NCBI RefSeq assembly: GCF_004634245.1
Contig: NZ_SJTF01000004.1
Coordinates: forward strand, 186,001 to 250,000
DNA length: 64,000 nucleotides
From: Flavobacterium foetidum
GTDB lineage: Bacteria > Bacteroidota > Bacteroidia > Flavobacteriales > Flavobacteriaceae
Direction: 5' to 3'
Each line of letters starts with the position of its first letter. Position 1 is the stretch's first letter. A program made the position numbers and the translations under genes. Shown one piece after another: positions 19,913 to 29,176 of the stretch. The notes under the pieces were generated by a model. That model was not told where the DNA came from, ran no database searches, and was given only the letters and a program-made list of their open reading frames with translations.

Positions 19913-19969
19913 AAATTAATAATACAAACCCGCTATCATTTCGAATTAAAAGAAATATAGAATATCAAT

Positions 19970-21490
19970 ATGGAAAAAAGAAAAATTGAAATAATGGATA
20001 CGACGCTTCGTGATGGTGAACAAACCTCAGGAGTATCATTTTCTGCTGCAGAAAAACTGACCATTGCGCAATTATTGCTGGAGGAATTAAATATTGATAG
20101 AATCGAAATTGCTTCCGCACGTGTGAGTGAAGGAGAATTTCAAGCCGTAAAAGGCATTACTTCATGGGCTGAAGAAAAAGGATATAGTAACAGAATTGAA
20201 GTCCTGACGTTTGTTGACGGAGGCGTTTCAATCGACTGGATGAAAAAAGCCGGTGCCAAAGTGCAGAATTTATTGACCAAAGGCTCAATGAATCACTTAA
20301 CACATCAATTAAAAAAAACTCCGGAACAGCACTTTTCCGAAATTGCTCAAATCATTGCTTTGGCTAAAGAAAATAATATTGAAACCAATGTTTATCTAGA
20401 AGACTGGAGCAACGGAATGCGAAATTCTCCAGATTATGTTTTTCAATTTCTCGATTTCTTAGCAACGCAGCCAATTAAAAGAGTTTTACTTCCAGATACT
20501 TTAGGTGTTTTAATTCCATCTCTAACTTTTGAATTTATTTCAAAAATAAGAACAAAATATCCAAACATTCATTTTGATTTCCACGCTCATAACGATTACG
20601 ATTTAAGCGTTGCCAATGTTATGGAAGCCATAAAAGCGGGAATCAACGGGCTTCACGTAACGGTTAACGGAATGGGAGAACGTGCTGGAAATGCACCGCT
20701 TGAAAGTACCGTAGCTGTTATAAATGATTATATGCCAGAAGTAAATATCGGCATTAAAGAAACTTCATTGTATTCTGTAAGCAAATTAGTAGAGACTTTT
20801 ACTGGTTACAGAATTCCTGCCAACAAACCAATTGTCGGTGACAACGTTTTTACGCAAACAGCCGGAATCCATGCAGATGGAGACAATAAAAACAATCTTT
20901 ATTTTAATGACCTTCTTCCAGAACGTTTTGGAAGAAAAAGAAAATATGCTCTAGGAAAAACTTCTGGAAAAGCCAATATCGAAAAAAATCTTCAGGAATT
21001 AGGTTTAAAATTAAACAACGAAGATTTGAAATTGGTTACTCAAAGAATTATCGAACTGGGCGACAAAAAAGAAACAGTAACTAAGGAAGACCTTCCCTAC
21101 ATTATTTCAGATGTTTTGGACAGTCATACTTACGAAGAAAAAATCACGATAAACTCGTATATGCTGGTACATTCTAAAGGAATGCGCCCTTCTACGACTT
21201 TATCTTTAAATTTAAACGGAGAAATAATCGAAGAAAATGCTCAAGGAGACGGTCAGTTTGATGCTTTTATGAATGCTTTATCGAAGATTTACAAAAGCAA
21301 AAAACTAACACTTCCAAAATTGATTGATTATGCGGTAAGAATCCCCCCAGGAAGTAGTTCTGATGCGTTGTGTGAAACCATTATTACATGGGTCAACAAC
21401 GGAAAAGAATTCAAAACCCGCGGATTAGATTCAGACCAAACTGTAGCAGCGATTATTGCAACACAAAAAATGCTTAATATAATTACTTAA
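19970..21490 (+). CDS. leuA: 2-isopropylmalate synthase family enzyme
   Basis: 506 residues. DRE-TIM-type condensing enzyme: MDTTLRDGEQTSGVSF near the N-terminus, metal-binding HAHNDYDLSVANV, and GMGERAGNAPLES. A C-terminal LeuA-type allosteric domain follows from about residue 370 (ITINSYMLVHSKGMRPSTT, DGQFDAFMNAL). Expected reaction: acetyl-CoA plus 2-oxoisovalerate to 2-isopropylmalate. The sequence belongs to a divergent LeuA/citramalate-synthase-like group, so a citramalate role cannot be excluded from sequence alone, but the position between leuD and leuB supports LeuA. Confidence 0.88.
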   Translation: MEKRKIEIMDTTLRDGEQTSGVSFSAAEKLTIAQLLLEELNIDRIEIASARVSEGEFQAVKGITSWAEEKGYSNRIEVLTFVDGGVSIDWMKKAGAKVQNLLTKGSMNHLTHQLKKTPEQHFSEIAQIIALAKENNIETNVYLEDWSNGMRNSPDYVFQFLDFLATQPIKRVLLPDTLGVLIPSLTFEFISKIRTKYPNIHFDFHAHNDYDLSVANVMEAIKAGINGLHVTVNGMGERAGNAPLESTVAVINDYMPEVNIGIKETSLYSVSKLVETFTGYRIPANKPIVGDNVFTQTAGIHADGDNKNNLYFNDLLPERFGRKRKYALGKTSGKANIEKNLQELGLKLNNEDLKLVTQRIIELGDKKETVTKEDLPYIISDVLDSHTYEEKITINSYMLVHSKGMRPSTTLSLNLNGEIIEENAQGDGQFDAFMNALSKIYKSKKLTLPKLIDYAVRIPPGSSSDALCETIITWVNNGKEFKTRGLDSDQTVAAIIATQKMLNIIT

Positions 21491-21778
21491 GGCGCTAAGA
21501 GACTAAGGTTATGAGGTTCTAAGATTTTTCTTTGACCTTAGAACCTTAGCAACTCAGAACCTTAGAACTTAAAAAACAAACTAAGCCACTAAGAGAAAAA
21601 ACCTTAGAACCTTAGCAACTCAGAACCTTAGAAAAAAATAAACTAAGCAATAAGAATAAACTAAGCAATAAGAATAAAAACTTAGAACCTTAGAGCCTAA
21701 AAAACAAACTAAGCAATAAGAATAAAAAACTTAGAACCTTAGCTACTCAGAACCTTAGAACCTTTTAAAAAATATAGA
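21491..21778. repeat. Low-complexity repeat array inside the leu operon
   Basis: Built from two units. ACCTTAGAACCTTAG-type 33-mers occur at 21535 and 21601, with a variant at 21729. AACTAAGCAATAAGAATAAA occurs at 21641, 21659 and 21707. Complementary CTTAG/CTAAG words allow many small hairpins. No ORF and no uniform repeat/spacer pattern. It separates leuA from leuB without a visible promoter. Confidence 0.8.
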
Positions 21779-22834
21779 ATGAAATTAAACATAGCCCTTT
21801 TAGCCGGAGATGGAATCGGACCAGAAGTAATCAATGAAGCTGTAAAAGTATCTGATGCTGTTGCGAAAAAATTTGGACATGAAATTACTTGGAAACCAGC
21901 TTTAACCGGCGCTGCAGCAATTGATGCAGTAGGTGAACCTTATCCAGATGCAACACACGAAGTTTGTAAAAATGCTGATGCCGTTCTTTTTGGAGCGATT
22001 GGCCACCCAAAATACGATAACGACCCTTCTGCACCAGTACGTCCAGAGCAAGGTTTGTTAAAAATGCGTAAAGCTTTAGGTTTGTTTGCAAACGTAAGAC
22101 CAACTTTTACATTCCCTTCATTGTTAGATAAGTCTCCATTAAAAAGAGAAAGAATCGAAGGAACTGATTTAGTTTTCTTAAGAGAATTAACTGGCGGAAT
22201 TTACTTTGGTGAAAAAGGAAGAAAAGATAACGGAGATACAGCTTACGACAACTGCGTTTACACAAGAGCAGAAGTACAACGTTTAGCTAAAAAAGGTTTC
22301 GAACTAGCAATGACTCGTTCTAAAAAATTATGCTGCGTTGACAAAGCAAACGTTTTGGAAACTTCACGTTTGTGGAGAGAAACAGTTCAGGCAATGGAAA
22401 AAGATTATCCAGAAGTTGAAGTGAGCTATGAATTTGTTGACGCTGTTGCAATGCGTTTAGTTCAATGGCCAAACTCTTATGATGTATTGATTACGGAGAA
22501 CTTATTTGGAGATATCTTGACAGACGAAGCTTCTGTGATTTCTGGCTCTATGGGATTAATGCCTTCTGCCTCTATGGGAGCTGAAGTATCTTTATTCGAA
22601 CCAATTCACGGCTCTTACCCACAAGCAACGGGATTAAACATCGCTAACCCAATGGCTACTATTTTATCGGCTGCGATGATGTTCGAAAACTTCGGATTGA
22701 TGGAAGAAGGAAAAGCGATGAGAGATGCTGTAAACAAAGCTTTAGAAGCTGGAGTAGTTACCGAAGATTTAGCTAATGGAGGCAAAGCTTACGGAACTAA
22801 AGAAGTAGGTGACTGGTTAGCTGCGAATGTATAA
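21779..22834 (+). CDS. leuB: 3-isopropylmalate dehydrogenase
   Basis: 351 residues, normal length. NAD-dependent oxidative decarboxylation of 3-isopropylmalate. Motifs: [15 protein letters not shown] at the N-terminus, [14 protein letters not shown], the catalytic Lys in [17 protein letters not shown], the metal-binding Asp region [20 protein letters not shown], and [12 protein letters not shown] for NAD binding. Last gene of the leucine unit. Cytoplasmic. Confidence 0.97.
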   Translation: MKLNIALLAGDGIGPEVINEAVKVSDAVAKKFGHEITWKPALTGAAAIDAVGEPYPDATHEVCKNADAVLFGAIGHPKYDNDPSAPVRPEQGLLKMRKALGLFANVRPTFTFPSLLDKSPLKRERIEGTDLVFLRELTGGIYFGEKGRKDNGDTAYDNCVYTRAEVQRLAKKGFELAMTRSKKLCCVDKANVLETSRLWRETVQAMEKDYPEVEVSYEFVDAVAMRLVQWPNSYDVLITENLFGDILTDEASVISGSMGLMPSASMGAEVSLFEPIHGSYPQATGLNIANPMATILSAAMMFENFGLMEEGKAMRDAVNKALEAGVVTEDLANGGKAYGTKEVGDWLAANV

Positions 22835-22847
22835 TTAGTTAATTTTT

Positions 22848-22900
22848 GTTTCAAGTTTCAGGTTTCAGGTTGTTGGAACTTGAAACCTAAAACTTGAAAC
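22848..22900 (+). terminator. Long hairpin after leuB
   Basis: 24-bp arms at 22848-22871 and 22877-22900 with two mismatches and a 5-nt loop, made of TTTCAAG/CTTGAAA repeats. No T tract follows, so it may be a repeat-derived 3' end rather than a classical terminator. Confidence 0.55.
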
Positions 22901-22990
22901 TTGAAACCAGTAACTATACACAGTTTTTAATTAAAAACTCATCAAATTGCAATAAATAATTGTTTAGACGAGAAATTCAGAAAAAAATTA

Positions 22991-22998
22991 TATCTTTG
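22991..22998 (+). promoter_or_regulatory. -7 box for rpsP-rimM
   Basis: TATCTTTG matches TAnnTTTG, 49 nt upstream of the rpsP ATG. Confidence 0.55.
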
Positions 22999-23047
22999 CG
23001 CCCTTAATTAACAGAGGTCGAGTACCTCAAAATTTAATCACTAGATT

Positions 23048-23608
23048 ATGTCAGTAAAAATTAGATTACAAAGACACGGTAAAAAAGGAAAACCTTTTTA
23101 CTGGGTAGTAGCTGCAGATGCACGCTCAAAAAGAGATGGTAGATACTTAGAGAAAATCGGTACTTACAATCCAAATACAAACCCAGCAACTGTTGAGTTA
23201 GACCTTGACAGCGCAGTTAAATGGTTACACAATGGTGCTCAACCAACTGATACTGCAAGAGCTATCCTTTCTTACAAAGGTGCTTTATTGAAACACCACC
23301 TTGATGGAGGTATCCGCAAAGGAGCTTTAACTCAAGAGCAAGCAGATGCTAAATTAGCAGCTTGGTTAGAGGCTAAAGCAGGAAAAGTTGATGCTAAAAA
23401 AGATGGTTTATCTAAAGCACAAGCTGATGCGAAAGCAAAAGCTTTAAAAGCAGAAAAAGAAGTAAACGCTAAACGTATTGCTGATGCTGCTGCTGCACAA
23501 GCTGAAGCTGCTGCCGCTGCACAAGCTGCTGAGGCTACAGAAGAAGTTGCTGAGGCAACTGAAGAAGCTCCTGCTGCTGAAGAGAATAACGAAACAACTG
23601 AGGCATAA
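23048..23608 (+). CDS. rpsP: 30S ribosomal protein S16 with long Ala/Lys/Glu tail
   Basis: 186 residues, about twice the usual bacterial length. The first about 80 residues are a regular S16 core (VKIRLQRHGKKGKPFYWVVA, DARSKRDGRYLEKIGTYNP). From about residue 95 there is a low-complexity, predicted helical extension (KAQADAKAKALKAEKE, AAAQAEAAAAAQAAEATEE). Such tails are known in Bacteroidota S16; their function is not established. It lies 15 bp upstream of rimM, as in many bacteria. Confidence 0.96.
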   Translation: MSVKIRLQRHGKKGKPFYWVVAADARSKRDGRYLEKIGTYNPNTNPATVELDLDSAVKWLHNGAQPTDTARAILSYKGALLKHHLDGGIRKGALTQEQADAKLAAWLEAKAGKVDAKKDGLSKAQADAKAKALKAEKEVNAKRIADAAAAQAEAAAAAQAAEATEEVAEATEEAPAAEENNETTEA

Positions 23609-23623
23609 TTTTACTTAGCGATA

Positions 23624-24148
23624 ATGCGTAAAGAAGAATGTTTTTATTTAGGTAAAATCGCTAAAAAATTTAGTTTCAAAGGTGAAGTTCTGATCTATTT
23701 AGACACAGACGAACCTGAGTTATACGAAAATCTGGAATCAGTGTTTGTTGAACACAACAAACACTTGGTTCCTTTTTTTATTGAATCTAGTGCACTGCAC
23801 AAAAACGACTTTCTTAGAGTCCGTTTTGAAGACGTAAATACCGAAGAAGATGCCGACGCTCTTGTTGGAAATGGCATTTACCTACCTTTATCGATGTTGC
23901 CGAAACTTACTGGCAACAAATTCTACTACCACGAAGTTATTGGTTTTGAAATCGAAGACAAACGTTTGGGGGTTTTCGGAAAAATAACTTCTATTAATGA
24001 TTCTTCTGCTCAACCGCTTTTTGAAGTTTTAAATGGCGAAGTTGAAATCTTAGTTCCAATGATTGATCAATTCCTTGTGAAAATTGATCGTGAGAATAAA
24101 AAAGTAATCATGGATCTTCCTGAAGGTCTTGTGGAGATGTATCTTTAA
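23624..24148 (+). CDS. rimM: 16S rRNA processing protein RimM
   Basis: 174 residues. The N-terminal RimM domain (EECFYLGKIAKKFSFKGEVLIYLDTDEPE) and C-terminal PRC barrel (YYHEVIGFEIEDKRLGVFGKI, VLNGEVEILVPMIDQFL) are in the standard order. It assists maturation of the 30S head and binds S19. Likely co-transcribed with rpsP, 15 bp upstream. Confidence 0.95.
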   Translation: MRKEECFYLGKIAKKFSFKGEVLIYLDTDEPELYENLESVFVEHNKHLVPFFIESSALHKNDFLRVRFEDVNTEEDADALVGNGIYLPLSMLPKLTGNKFYYHEVIGFEIEDKRLGVFGKITSINDSSAQPLFEVLNGEVEILVPMIDQFLVKIDRENKKVIMDLPEGLVEMYL

Positions 24149-24226
24149 GTTAGTGTTCAGTCGCAGTTTTTAGTATTCAGTTTCTAACTGATTAAAAAAT
24201 GTCAGTATACCAAACCATAAATCAAA

Positions 24227-24934
24227 ATGTTTCAGTTTAAGCAATTCTTTGTAAAACAAGACAAAACCGCTATGAAAGTAGGCACAGATGGCGTTTTATT
24301 GGGTGCATGGGCACCTATTCATCATAATCCGTTTAGTGTTTTGGATATTGGCGCCGGAACTGGAATTATTGCTTTGATGTTGGCACAGAGAAGTTATGCC
24401 GAACAAATTGATGCACTAGAAATTGATGAAGATGCTTATGAACAAGCCGTAGAAAATTTCGAAGCTTCTCCGTGGGGAGATCGTTTATTTTGTTTTCATG
24501 CTGGTTTAGACGAATTTATTGATGAACCTGAAGATGAATATGATTTGATTGTAACCAATCCGCCTTTTTATGCTGAAGATTACAAAACAGATAATGAACA
24601 GCGTGATCTAGCAAGATTTCAAGATGCAATGCCTTTTGAAGAAATTATTGAAGCTGCCGATTTATTACTTTCAGAAAATGGAATTTTAGCGGTTATTATT
24701 CCTTTCAAAGAAGAAGAAAAATTTATTGCTCTAGCAAAAGAATTCGAGTTATATCCGTTAAAAATCACCCGAGTTAAAGGCAATCCAAAAACCGAAATTA
24801 AACGAAGTTTATTGGCTTTTAGCCGAAATGAAGTTTCTGAAATTGTAATTGATGAATTAACAATTGAAATTGACAGACACGTCTATACTCCGGAATACAT
24901 TGAATTGACTAAAGACTTTTATTTAAAGATGTAA
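24227..24934 (+). CDS. trmN6: tRNA1(Val) adenine-N6 methyltransferase
   Basis: 235 residues, YfiC/TrmN6 family. SAM-binding motif VLDIGAGTGIIALMLAQR near residue 40 and the N6-adenine methyltransferase motif NPPFY near residue 112. The N-terminal FKQFFVKQDKTAMKVGTDGVLLGAW is the family hallmark. It methylates A37 of tRNA-Val. It lies 78 bp after rimM and ends at a bidirectional terminator. Confidence 0.93.
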   Translation: MFQFKQFFVKQDKTAMKVGTDGVLLGAWAPIHHNPFSVLDIGAGTGIIALMLAQRSYAEQIDALEIDEDAYEQAVENFEASPWGDRLFCFHAGLDEFIDEPEDEYDLIVTNPPFYAEDYKTDNEQRDLARFQDAMPFEEIIEAADLLLSENGILAVIIPFKEEEKFIALAKEFELYPLKITRVKGNPKTEIKRSLLAFSRNEVSEIVIDELTIEIDRHVYTPEYIELTKDFYLKM

Positions 24935-24938
24935 AAAC

Positions 24939-24975
24939 ACATCTTTGTCAAAGTTCAAAAAATTGACAAAGATGT
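24939..24975. terminator. Bidirectional terminator
   Basis: 13-bp perfect stem ACATCTTTGTCAA (24939-24951) with TTGACAAAGATGT (24963-24975). T-rich tails on both sides, between the convergent trmN6 and the HlyD gene. Confidence 0.85.
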
Positions 24976-25107
24976 TATTTCTGAATTCTGTTTCGCTCAA
25001 TAAATTTAAGTTTCTTCGAAAGTGATTTAGAAACAATTGACTATTAGAAAACCATGATTTTGGGTTTAGGTTACTGCTTTTGAAAATGAATGGGTGTTAT
25101 TTCTATT

Positions 25108-26397
25108 TTAGACCTGTTCGAAAATACTTTTAAACTGGTACAATATTCTTTCTATTAATCGTAGGTCTTCGGTAATTATCTCAGCTCTTCCTTTCATTTC
25201 TTGCTGAAAAACAATTTGTTTATGATACGAAGTCTGCAATCCGTTTGGGAGTTCTACATCGAGCAATAAATTGCCATCTTTGTCTGGAATGAGCGAAATA
25301 TTCTTAATTTTTCCTTTCAGAACTCCGAATTCGCGATCCGGGAAATTGGCCAATCTTATATTTACGGTCTGCCCGACTTTTATTTTTCCTGAGTTCAACG
25401 CAGGGGCTTTTACTTTCCCAATAAATCCGTTTTTTGCATCTGGAATGATTGAAAAAACATTGTCTCCTACATTTATAGTCTGATTTTCGTTCCAAACCTG
25501 CAAAAAAGTAACCACTCCACTAATAGAAGACTTTAAGGCATAAGCCATTTCCCAATCTTTTATAACTTTTTTCAGCTGATAAAAAGACTGTGCCATGTTA
25601 CGTCCGAGATTAACCTCCTCTTTGGTGCCGCTTATCTCCGAATTACGGCTTAATTTTGTATTATCGATAAGAGAGGACTTTAATTGAGAGATTGAGGTTA
25701 AAAGATTCTTATAACTCTTTTGTGCCTGCAGGAAACCTAGCTTTTTAGCTTCCATTTCTTGAGCAGAAATTATTCCTTTGTTAAAGAGAGTTTCAAAACG
25801 CGCAATTTCATTCTTCTGAAGCTGCAATTCACTTTCATTAATCAATTTTTGTTGTTGCAGAATATCCAGCCTTTCCTTCAATTGGATTTTTTCTGAGCTC
25901 TGCGCTCTGCTTTCGACTTCAAAAGGATGCAACTCGTTGTTGAGTTGTTGTGCCTGATAATCTTTTTGAAAAACTGCAAACGCACTTTCAATCTCCCCCA
26001 ACTGTGCATTTTTGAGTTTTGAAAACGGAAACTCTTTTGACGGATTATTGATGTTGTAATTTTCGACAATACTTTTTAACAGAAAAACATCTTGGTAGTT
26101 TGCCGTGTTTTCAATTATGGCAAGCGCTGTGTTTTGAGAAACTTTAGTTTTATTTTTAATCAAAATAGCTTCGATTCGTCCCGATGATTTTGAGACGATT
26201 TTCTCTGGAGGAATATTGGTTGTAATGACAATTTCGGTGTTTACAACGTCGGGAAATTTAATAAACCAGGAAATAAAAAACAGCATGACGATAATTGCAA
26301 AAATCAAAACAGTACCCCATCTGATCATCCAGTGTGGTACTTTAGTCAGAATATCCTGTACTTCCTCGCTTCTTAATTCGAATGTTTCTTCTGTCAT
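25108..26397 (-). CDS. HlyD-family membrane fusion protein
   Basis: 429 residues. One N-terminal membrane segment at about residues 26-48 (VLIFAIIVMLFFISWFI), then a lipoyl/barrel-sandwich half, a long coiled coil at about residues 130-290 (ERLDILQQQKLINESELQLQ, QEMEAKKLGFLQAQKSY), the second half (SGVVTFLQVWNENQTINVGD) and a beta-barrel domain (KVGQTVNIRLANFPDREFG). It is the periplasmic adaptor for the ABC exporter encoded 3 bp upstream, linking it to a TolC-like channel, which is not encoded in this window. It is the last gene of the peptide-export set. Confidence 0.92.
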   Translation of the reverse strand: MTEETFELRSEEVQDILTKVPHWMIRWGTVLIFAIIVMLFFISWFIKFPDVVNTEIVITTNIPPEKIVSKSSGRIEAILIKNKTKVSQNTALAIIENTANYQDVFLLKSIVENYNINNPSKEFPFSKLKNAQLGEIESAFAVFQKDYQAQQLNNELHPFEVESRAQSSEKIQLKERLDILQQQKLINESELQLQKNEIARFETLFNKGIISAQEMEAKKLGFLQAQKSYKNLLTSISQLKSSLIDNTKLSRNSEISGTKEEVNLGRNMAQSFYQLKKVIKDWEMAYALKSSISGVVTFLQVWNENQTINVGDNVFSIIPDAKNGFIGKVKAPALNSGKIKVGQTVNIRLANFPDREFGVLKGKIKNISLIPDKDGNLLLDVELPNGLQTSYHKQIVFQQEMKGRAEIITEDLRLIERILYQFKSIFEQV

Positions 26398-26400
26398 GAT

Positions 26401-28593
26401 TTAATTTCCAAGTTGCAATTGATTTTTAACCAGCTCAAAATAACTTCCTTTCTGCTCTACGAGCGAGTTATGGCTTCCTATTTCGATAATTTTTCCTTTA
26501 TCCAGAACCACAATCTGGTCGGCGTTCATAACTGTGCTTAAACGGTGTGCAATTACAATCACCGTTTTATTTTTAAAGAAAACATCCAGTTTTTTCATGA
26601 TTTCCTTTTCATTGTTAGCATCTAAGGCAGAGGTTGCTTCATCAAAGAAAAGTATTTCTGGATTTTTATAAACCGCCCGCGCAATAAGCAATCGTTGTTT
26701 TTGCCCGGTGCTCATTCCTAATCCTTCAGAACCGATTTTGGTATTGTATCCCAAAGGCAGTCCGCTGATGTATTCTTTTATATTTGCGACATCTGCTGCA
26801 TAAATCAGTCTCTTTTTATCGATTTTATCAGCTCCAAAAGCAATATTATTTGCAATCGTATCATTAAAAATAAAACCTTCCTGCATAACCGCCCCCACAT
26901 GAGAACGCCAAGCTTTTTGCGAAATATTTTTTAACTGTGAGTTACCAACTGCAATTTCTCCTTTTTCAGGTTCGTAGAACTTCAAAAGCAGTTTCATTAA
27001 AGTTGTCTTTCCACTGCCGCTGGTTCCTACAATAGCAGTTACTTTTTTAGCAGGAATAAATAAATTAAGATGATCCAAAACAGGAATATCAGAACCTAAA
27101 TAACGGTAAGTCATATTTTTTATTTCAATATCTGAATCAAAAGGAACATCATTGGTTTGATAAATTTCTTGTTCTGTTTCGTCTTCTTTTTCATGAATTT
27201 CAGACAATCTGGCCAGCGAAATCTTTGCGTCTTGAAGCTCCCTTACAAAATCAATCAACTGGCTTACCGGACCGTTTAAACTCCCAACTATAGAACTAAT
27301 GGCCAACATCATTCCGAGTGTTATTGAACCGTCTATTACCAATTTTGCCGATAAAAATATGATAAAGATGTTCTTGAGTTCATTTATGACTGAAGAACCT
27401 ATCGTTTGTGTCTGCTCTAAAACAAGACCTTTTATAGAAACTCTAAAAAGTCTAGCCTGAACATATTCCCATCCCCATCGTTTTTGCTTTTCGGCATTAT
27501 GAAGCTTAATTTCCTGCATCCCGTTAATCAACTCCATCACCTTGCTTTGTTCCTGCGAAACCTCGGCAAAACGTTTGTAGTCGAGCACTTCTCTGCGTTT
27601 TAAGAACAAAATAATCCATCCGAAATAAAAGAAGCTTCCAATAAAAAATATCAAAAATATCTTAAGATTAAAATATGCCAATACGCCACCCAGAACAAAC
27701 ATATTTATTATAGAAAAGAAAACATTTAAAGACGAAGTGGTAAGTATTTTTTCGATTCTTCTGTGATCATTGATGCGCTGCATAATATCGCCCGTCATTC
27801 TAACATCAAAAAAAGAAATCGGAAGATTCATCAGTTTAATGAAGAAATCTGAAATAAGCGAAATATTGATGCGTGTTGAAAGATGCAGTAAAATCCAGCT
27901 TCTTATAAGTTCGAGACCTGTTTTTCCTGCAAAAAGAAAGAGTTGCGCAAAAAGAATTAAGTAGATAAAATACAGATTCTGATTTTGGATGCCGACATCG
28001 ACAATACTCTGGGTTAGAAAAGGAGCAATCATCATGAGTAAGCTGCTCGCCAGTAGGCCAATGGCAAGCTGTATCAAAAACGATTTGTATCGAAGGACAT
28101 ATTGCGACAGTAATCTGAAACCAAGACCTTTATGCTCTTCCCTATCAAATTCTGTTTGAAAAAATTTTGGCGTGGCTTCCAGCAATAAGGCAATTCCCTC
28201 TTCAGTAGTATCTTCTGCATTGTTTCCAATCCAGAATTTTAGAAAATCTGCTTTATTATACTCAATCAGACCGAAGGCAGGATCTGAGATATAATAAACG
28301 TCTTTTTTTATTTTATAAAGTACAACATAATGATTTTTGTTCCAATGCAGCATACATGGCAGTGGGGCTTCTTTTAATCTTTCTAGGCTTAATTTTACGC
28401 CAAGAGTTCTAAAACCAATCTTTTCGGCGGCATCGCTTAAAAAAAGCAAATTGCTTCCTTCACGGGTAGTTTCGCTTGCATCTCTTAAATCCTGAATATG
28501 AATCGTCTTCCCGTAATGTTTGGCTATAATTTTCAAACAGGTTGGTCCACAGTCTTTATGATCTGCCTGTTTGTAATGGGTGAATTTTTTCAA
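26401..28593 (-). CDS. Peptidase C39 / ABC exporter for double-glycine peptides
   Basis: 730 residues, standard PCAT layout. C39 peptidase at about residues 1-130, with catalytic Cys15 in DCGPTC, His near 88 (WNKNHYVVLY) and Asp near 101 (YYISDPAFG). Membrane domain at about 155-430. ATPase with Walker A GTSGSGKTT near 524, signature MSTGQKQR near 626 and Walker B ILFFDEATSALD near 651. It removes double-glycine leaders and exports the core peptides. All catalytic residues are present. The double-glycine peptides nearby (28930-29121 and 30999-31547) share an ITKxxQK-x-[IV]-x-GG leader end and are its likely substrates. Confidence 0.95.
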   Translation of the reverse strand: MKKFTHYKQADHKDCGPTCLKIIAKHYGKTIHIQDLRDASETTREGSNLLFLSDAAEKIGFRTLGVKLSLERLKEAPLPCMLHWNKNHYVVLYKIKKDVYYISDPAFGLIEYNKADFLKFWIGNNAEDTTEEGIALLLEATPKFFQTEFDREEHKGLGFRLLSQYVLRYKSFLIQLAIGLLASSLLMMIAPFLTQSIVDVGIQNQNLYFIYLILFAQLFLFAGKTGLELIRSWILLHLSTRINISLISDFFIKLMNLPISFFDVRMTGDIMQRINDHRRIEKILTTSSLNVFFSIINMFVLGGVLAYFNLKIFLIFFIGSFFYFGWIILFLKRREVLDYKRFAEVSQEQSKVMELINGMQEIKLHNAEKQKRWGWEYVQARLFRVSIKGLVLEQTQTIGSSVINELKNIFIIFLSAKLVIDGSITLGMMLAISSIVGSLNGPVSQLIDFVRELQDAKISLARLSEIHEKEDETEQEIYQTNDVPFDSDIEIKNMTYRYLGSDIPVLDHLNLFIPAKKVTAIVGTSGSGKTTLMKLLLKFYEPEKGEIAVGNSQLKNISQKAWRSHVGAVMQEGFIFNDTIANNIAFGADKIDKKRLIYAADVANIKEYISGLPLGYNTKIGSEGLGMSTGQKQRLLIARAVYKNPEILFFDEATSALDANNEKEIMKKLDVFFKNKTVIVIAHRLSTVMNADQIVVLDKGKIIEIGSHNSLVEQKGSYFELVKNQLQLGN

Positions 28594-28744
28594 TTGTTAG
28601 TACTATTTGTCAAAATAAAATTACAATGCTAAATGTAGCTGTTTATTTCATAAAAAAATAGAGAGAAAAATAAATTTTTCTCTCTACTAAAAAAGGTTTT
28701 ATATAGTAAAATTATTAGTAATATCAATTTTCTCTAGGAGATGG

Positions 28745-28827
28745 CACTTGGTCAGTCCTAACCAAATAAAACTGACCGAGTGACCAATTATCCTGAGAAT
28801 CCCGACACCAATCATCAATGTTGGGAT
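28745..28827 (-). ncRNA. Two consecutive hairpins between peptide gene and exporter gene
   Basis: Hairpin 1: 12-bp stem with one T-G pair, 28745-28756 with 28771-28782. Hairpin 2: 9-bp stem with one G-T pair, 28799-28807 with 28819-28827. They lie in a 336-bp gap (28594-28929) between a small peptide ORF and the larger downstream genes. This place suits an intercistronic attenuator or processing element that would set the peptide:exporter ratio. No T tract marks a full terminator. No further peptide ORF with a GG leader was found in the gap. Confidence 0.45.
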
Positions 28828-28929
28828 AAATTGCTCAATGTTCCACGATCAAGCGCCTACGAATTAAAAAAAACATGACTAAATTTTAAAAAGGCTTTAT
28901 TGTATATTACTTCTAAGTAATTTTCTAAA

Positions 28930-29121
28930 CTAGCAGCACAAGCGATTTGTCTCGCAAATGCCCGAATAAGTATCTAATGGGCAGATACCGCCCGCAGGTA
29001 TCAAAACACAGCCGGCTTCTATTGCATATACCCAGCACTCAGGAATGCCTCCCTGAATTTTTTTCTGCTCAGTTTTTGTTATTCTCTGAGCGCTTTCTAG
29101 ATTCAAAATTTTCTTTAACAT
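28930..29121 (-). CDS. Double-glycine leader peptide, six-cysteine core
   Basis: 63 residues. The leader MLKKILNLESAQRITKTEQK ends in KIQGG at residues 21-25. Cleavage after GG would release a core of about 38 residues (IPECWVYAIEAGC... to NRLCC) with six cysteines, enough for three disulfides. The leader follows the family pattern (hydrophobic residues before a GG site). It is encoded 55 bp after a VKOR-thioredoxin oxidoreductase gene and upstream of a C39 exporter, so disulfide formation and export are both accounted for. The activity (bacteriocin-like, signal or other) is not known; no immunity gene is recognised. Confidence 0.85.
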   Translation of the reverse strand: MLKKILNLESAQRITKTEQKKIQGGIPECWVYAIEAGCVLIPAGGICPLDTYSGICETNRLCC

Positions 29122-29176
29122 AGTACTTTAATTTCATCGACATCATTTCTTTCCCCAAAAGGAATTCTCATAGCGA

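Noticed and set aside
21491..21778. Possible CRISPR array
   Set aside because: Units vary in length and spacing, overlap each other, and there are no unique spacers and no cas genes nearby.
28741..28880. Possible IS3 transposase remnant (plus-strand reading ending WDKLLNVPRSSAYELKK)
   Set aside because: Only about 39 codons, with no catalytic motif and no inverted ends; the same bases form two hairpins, which explains the segment better.
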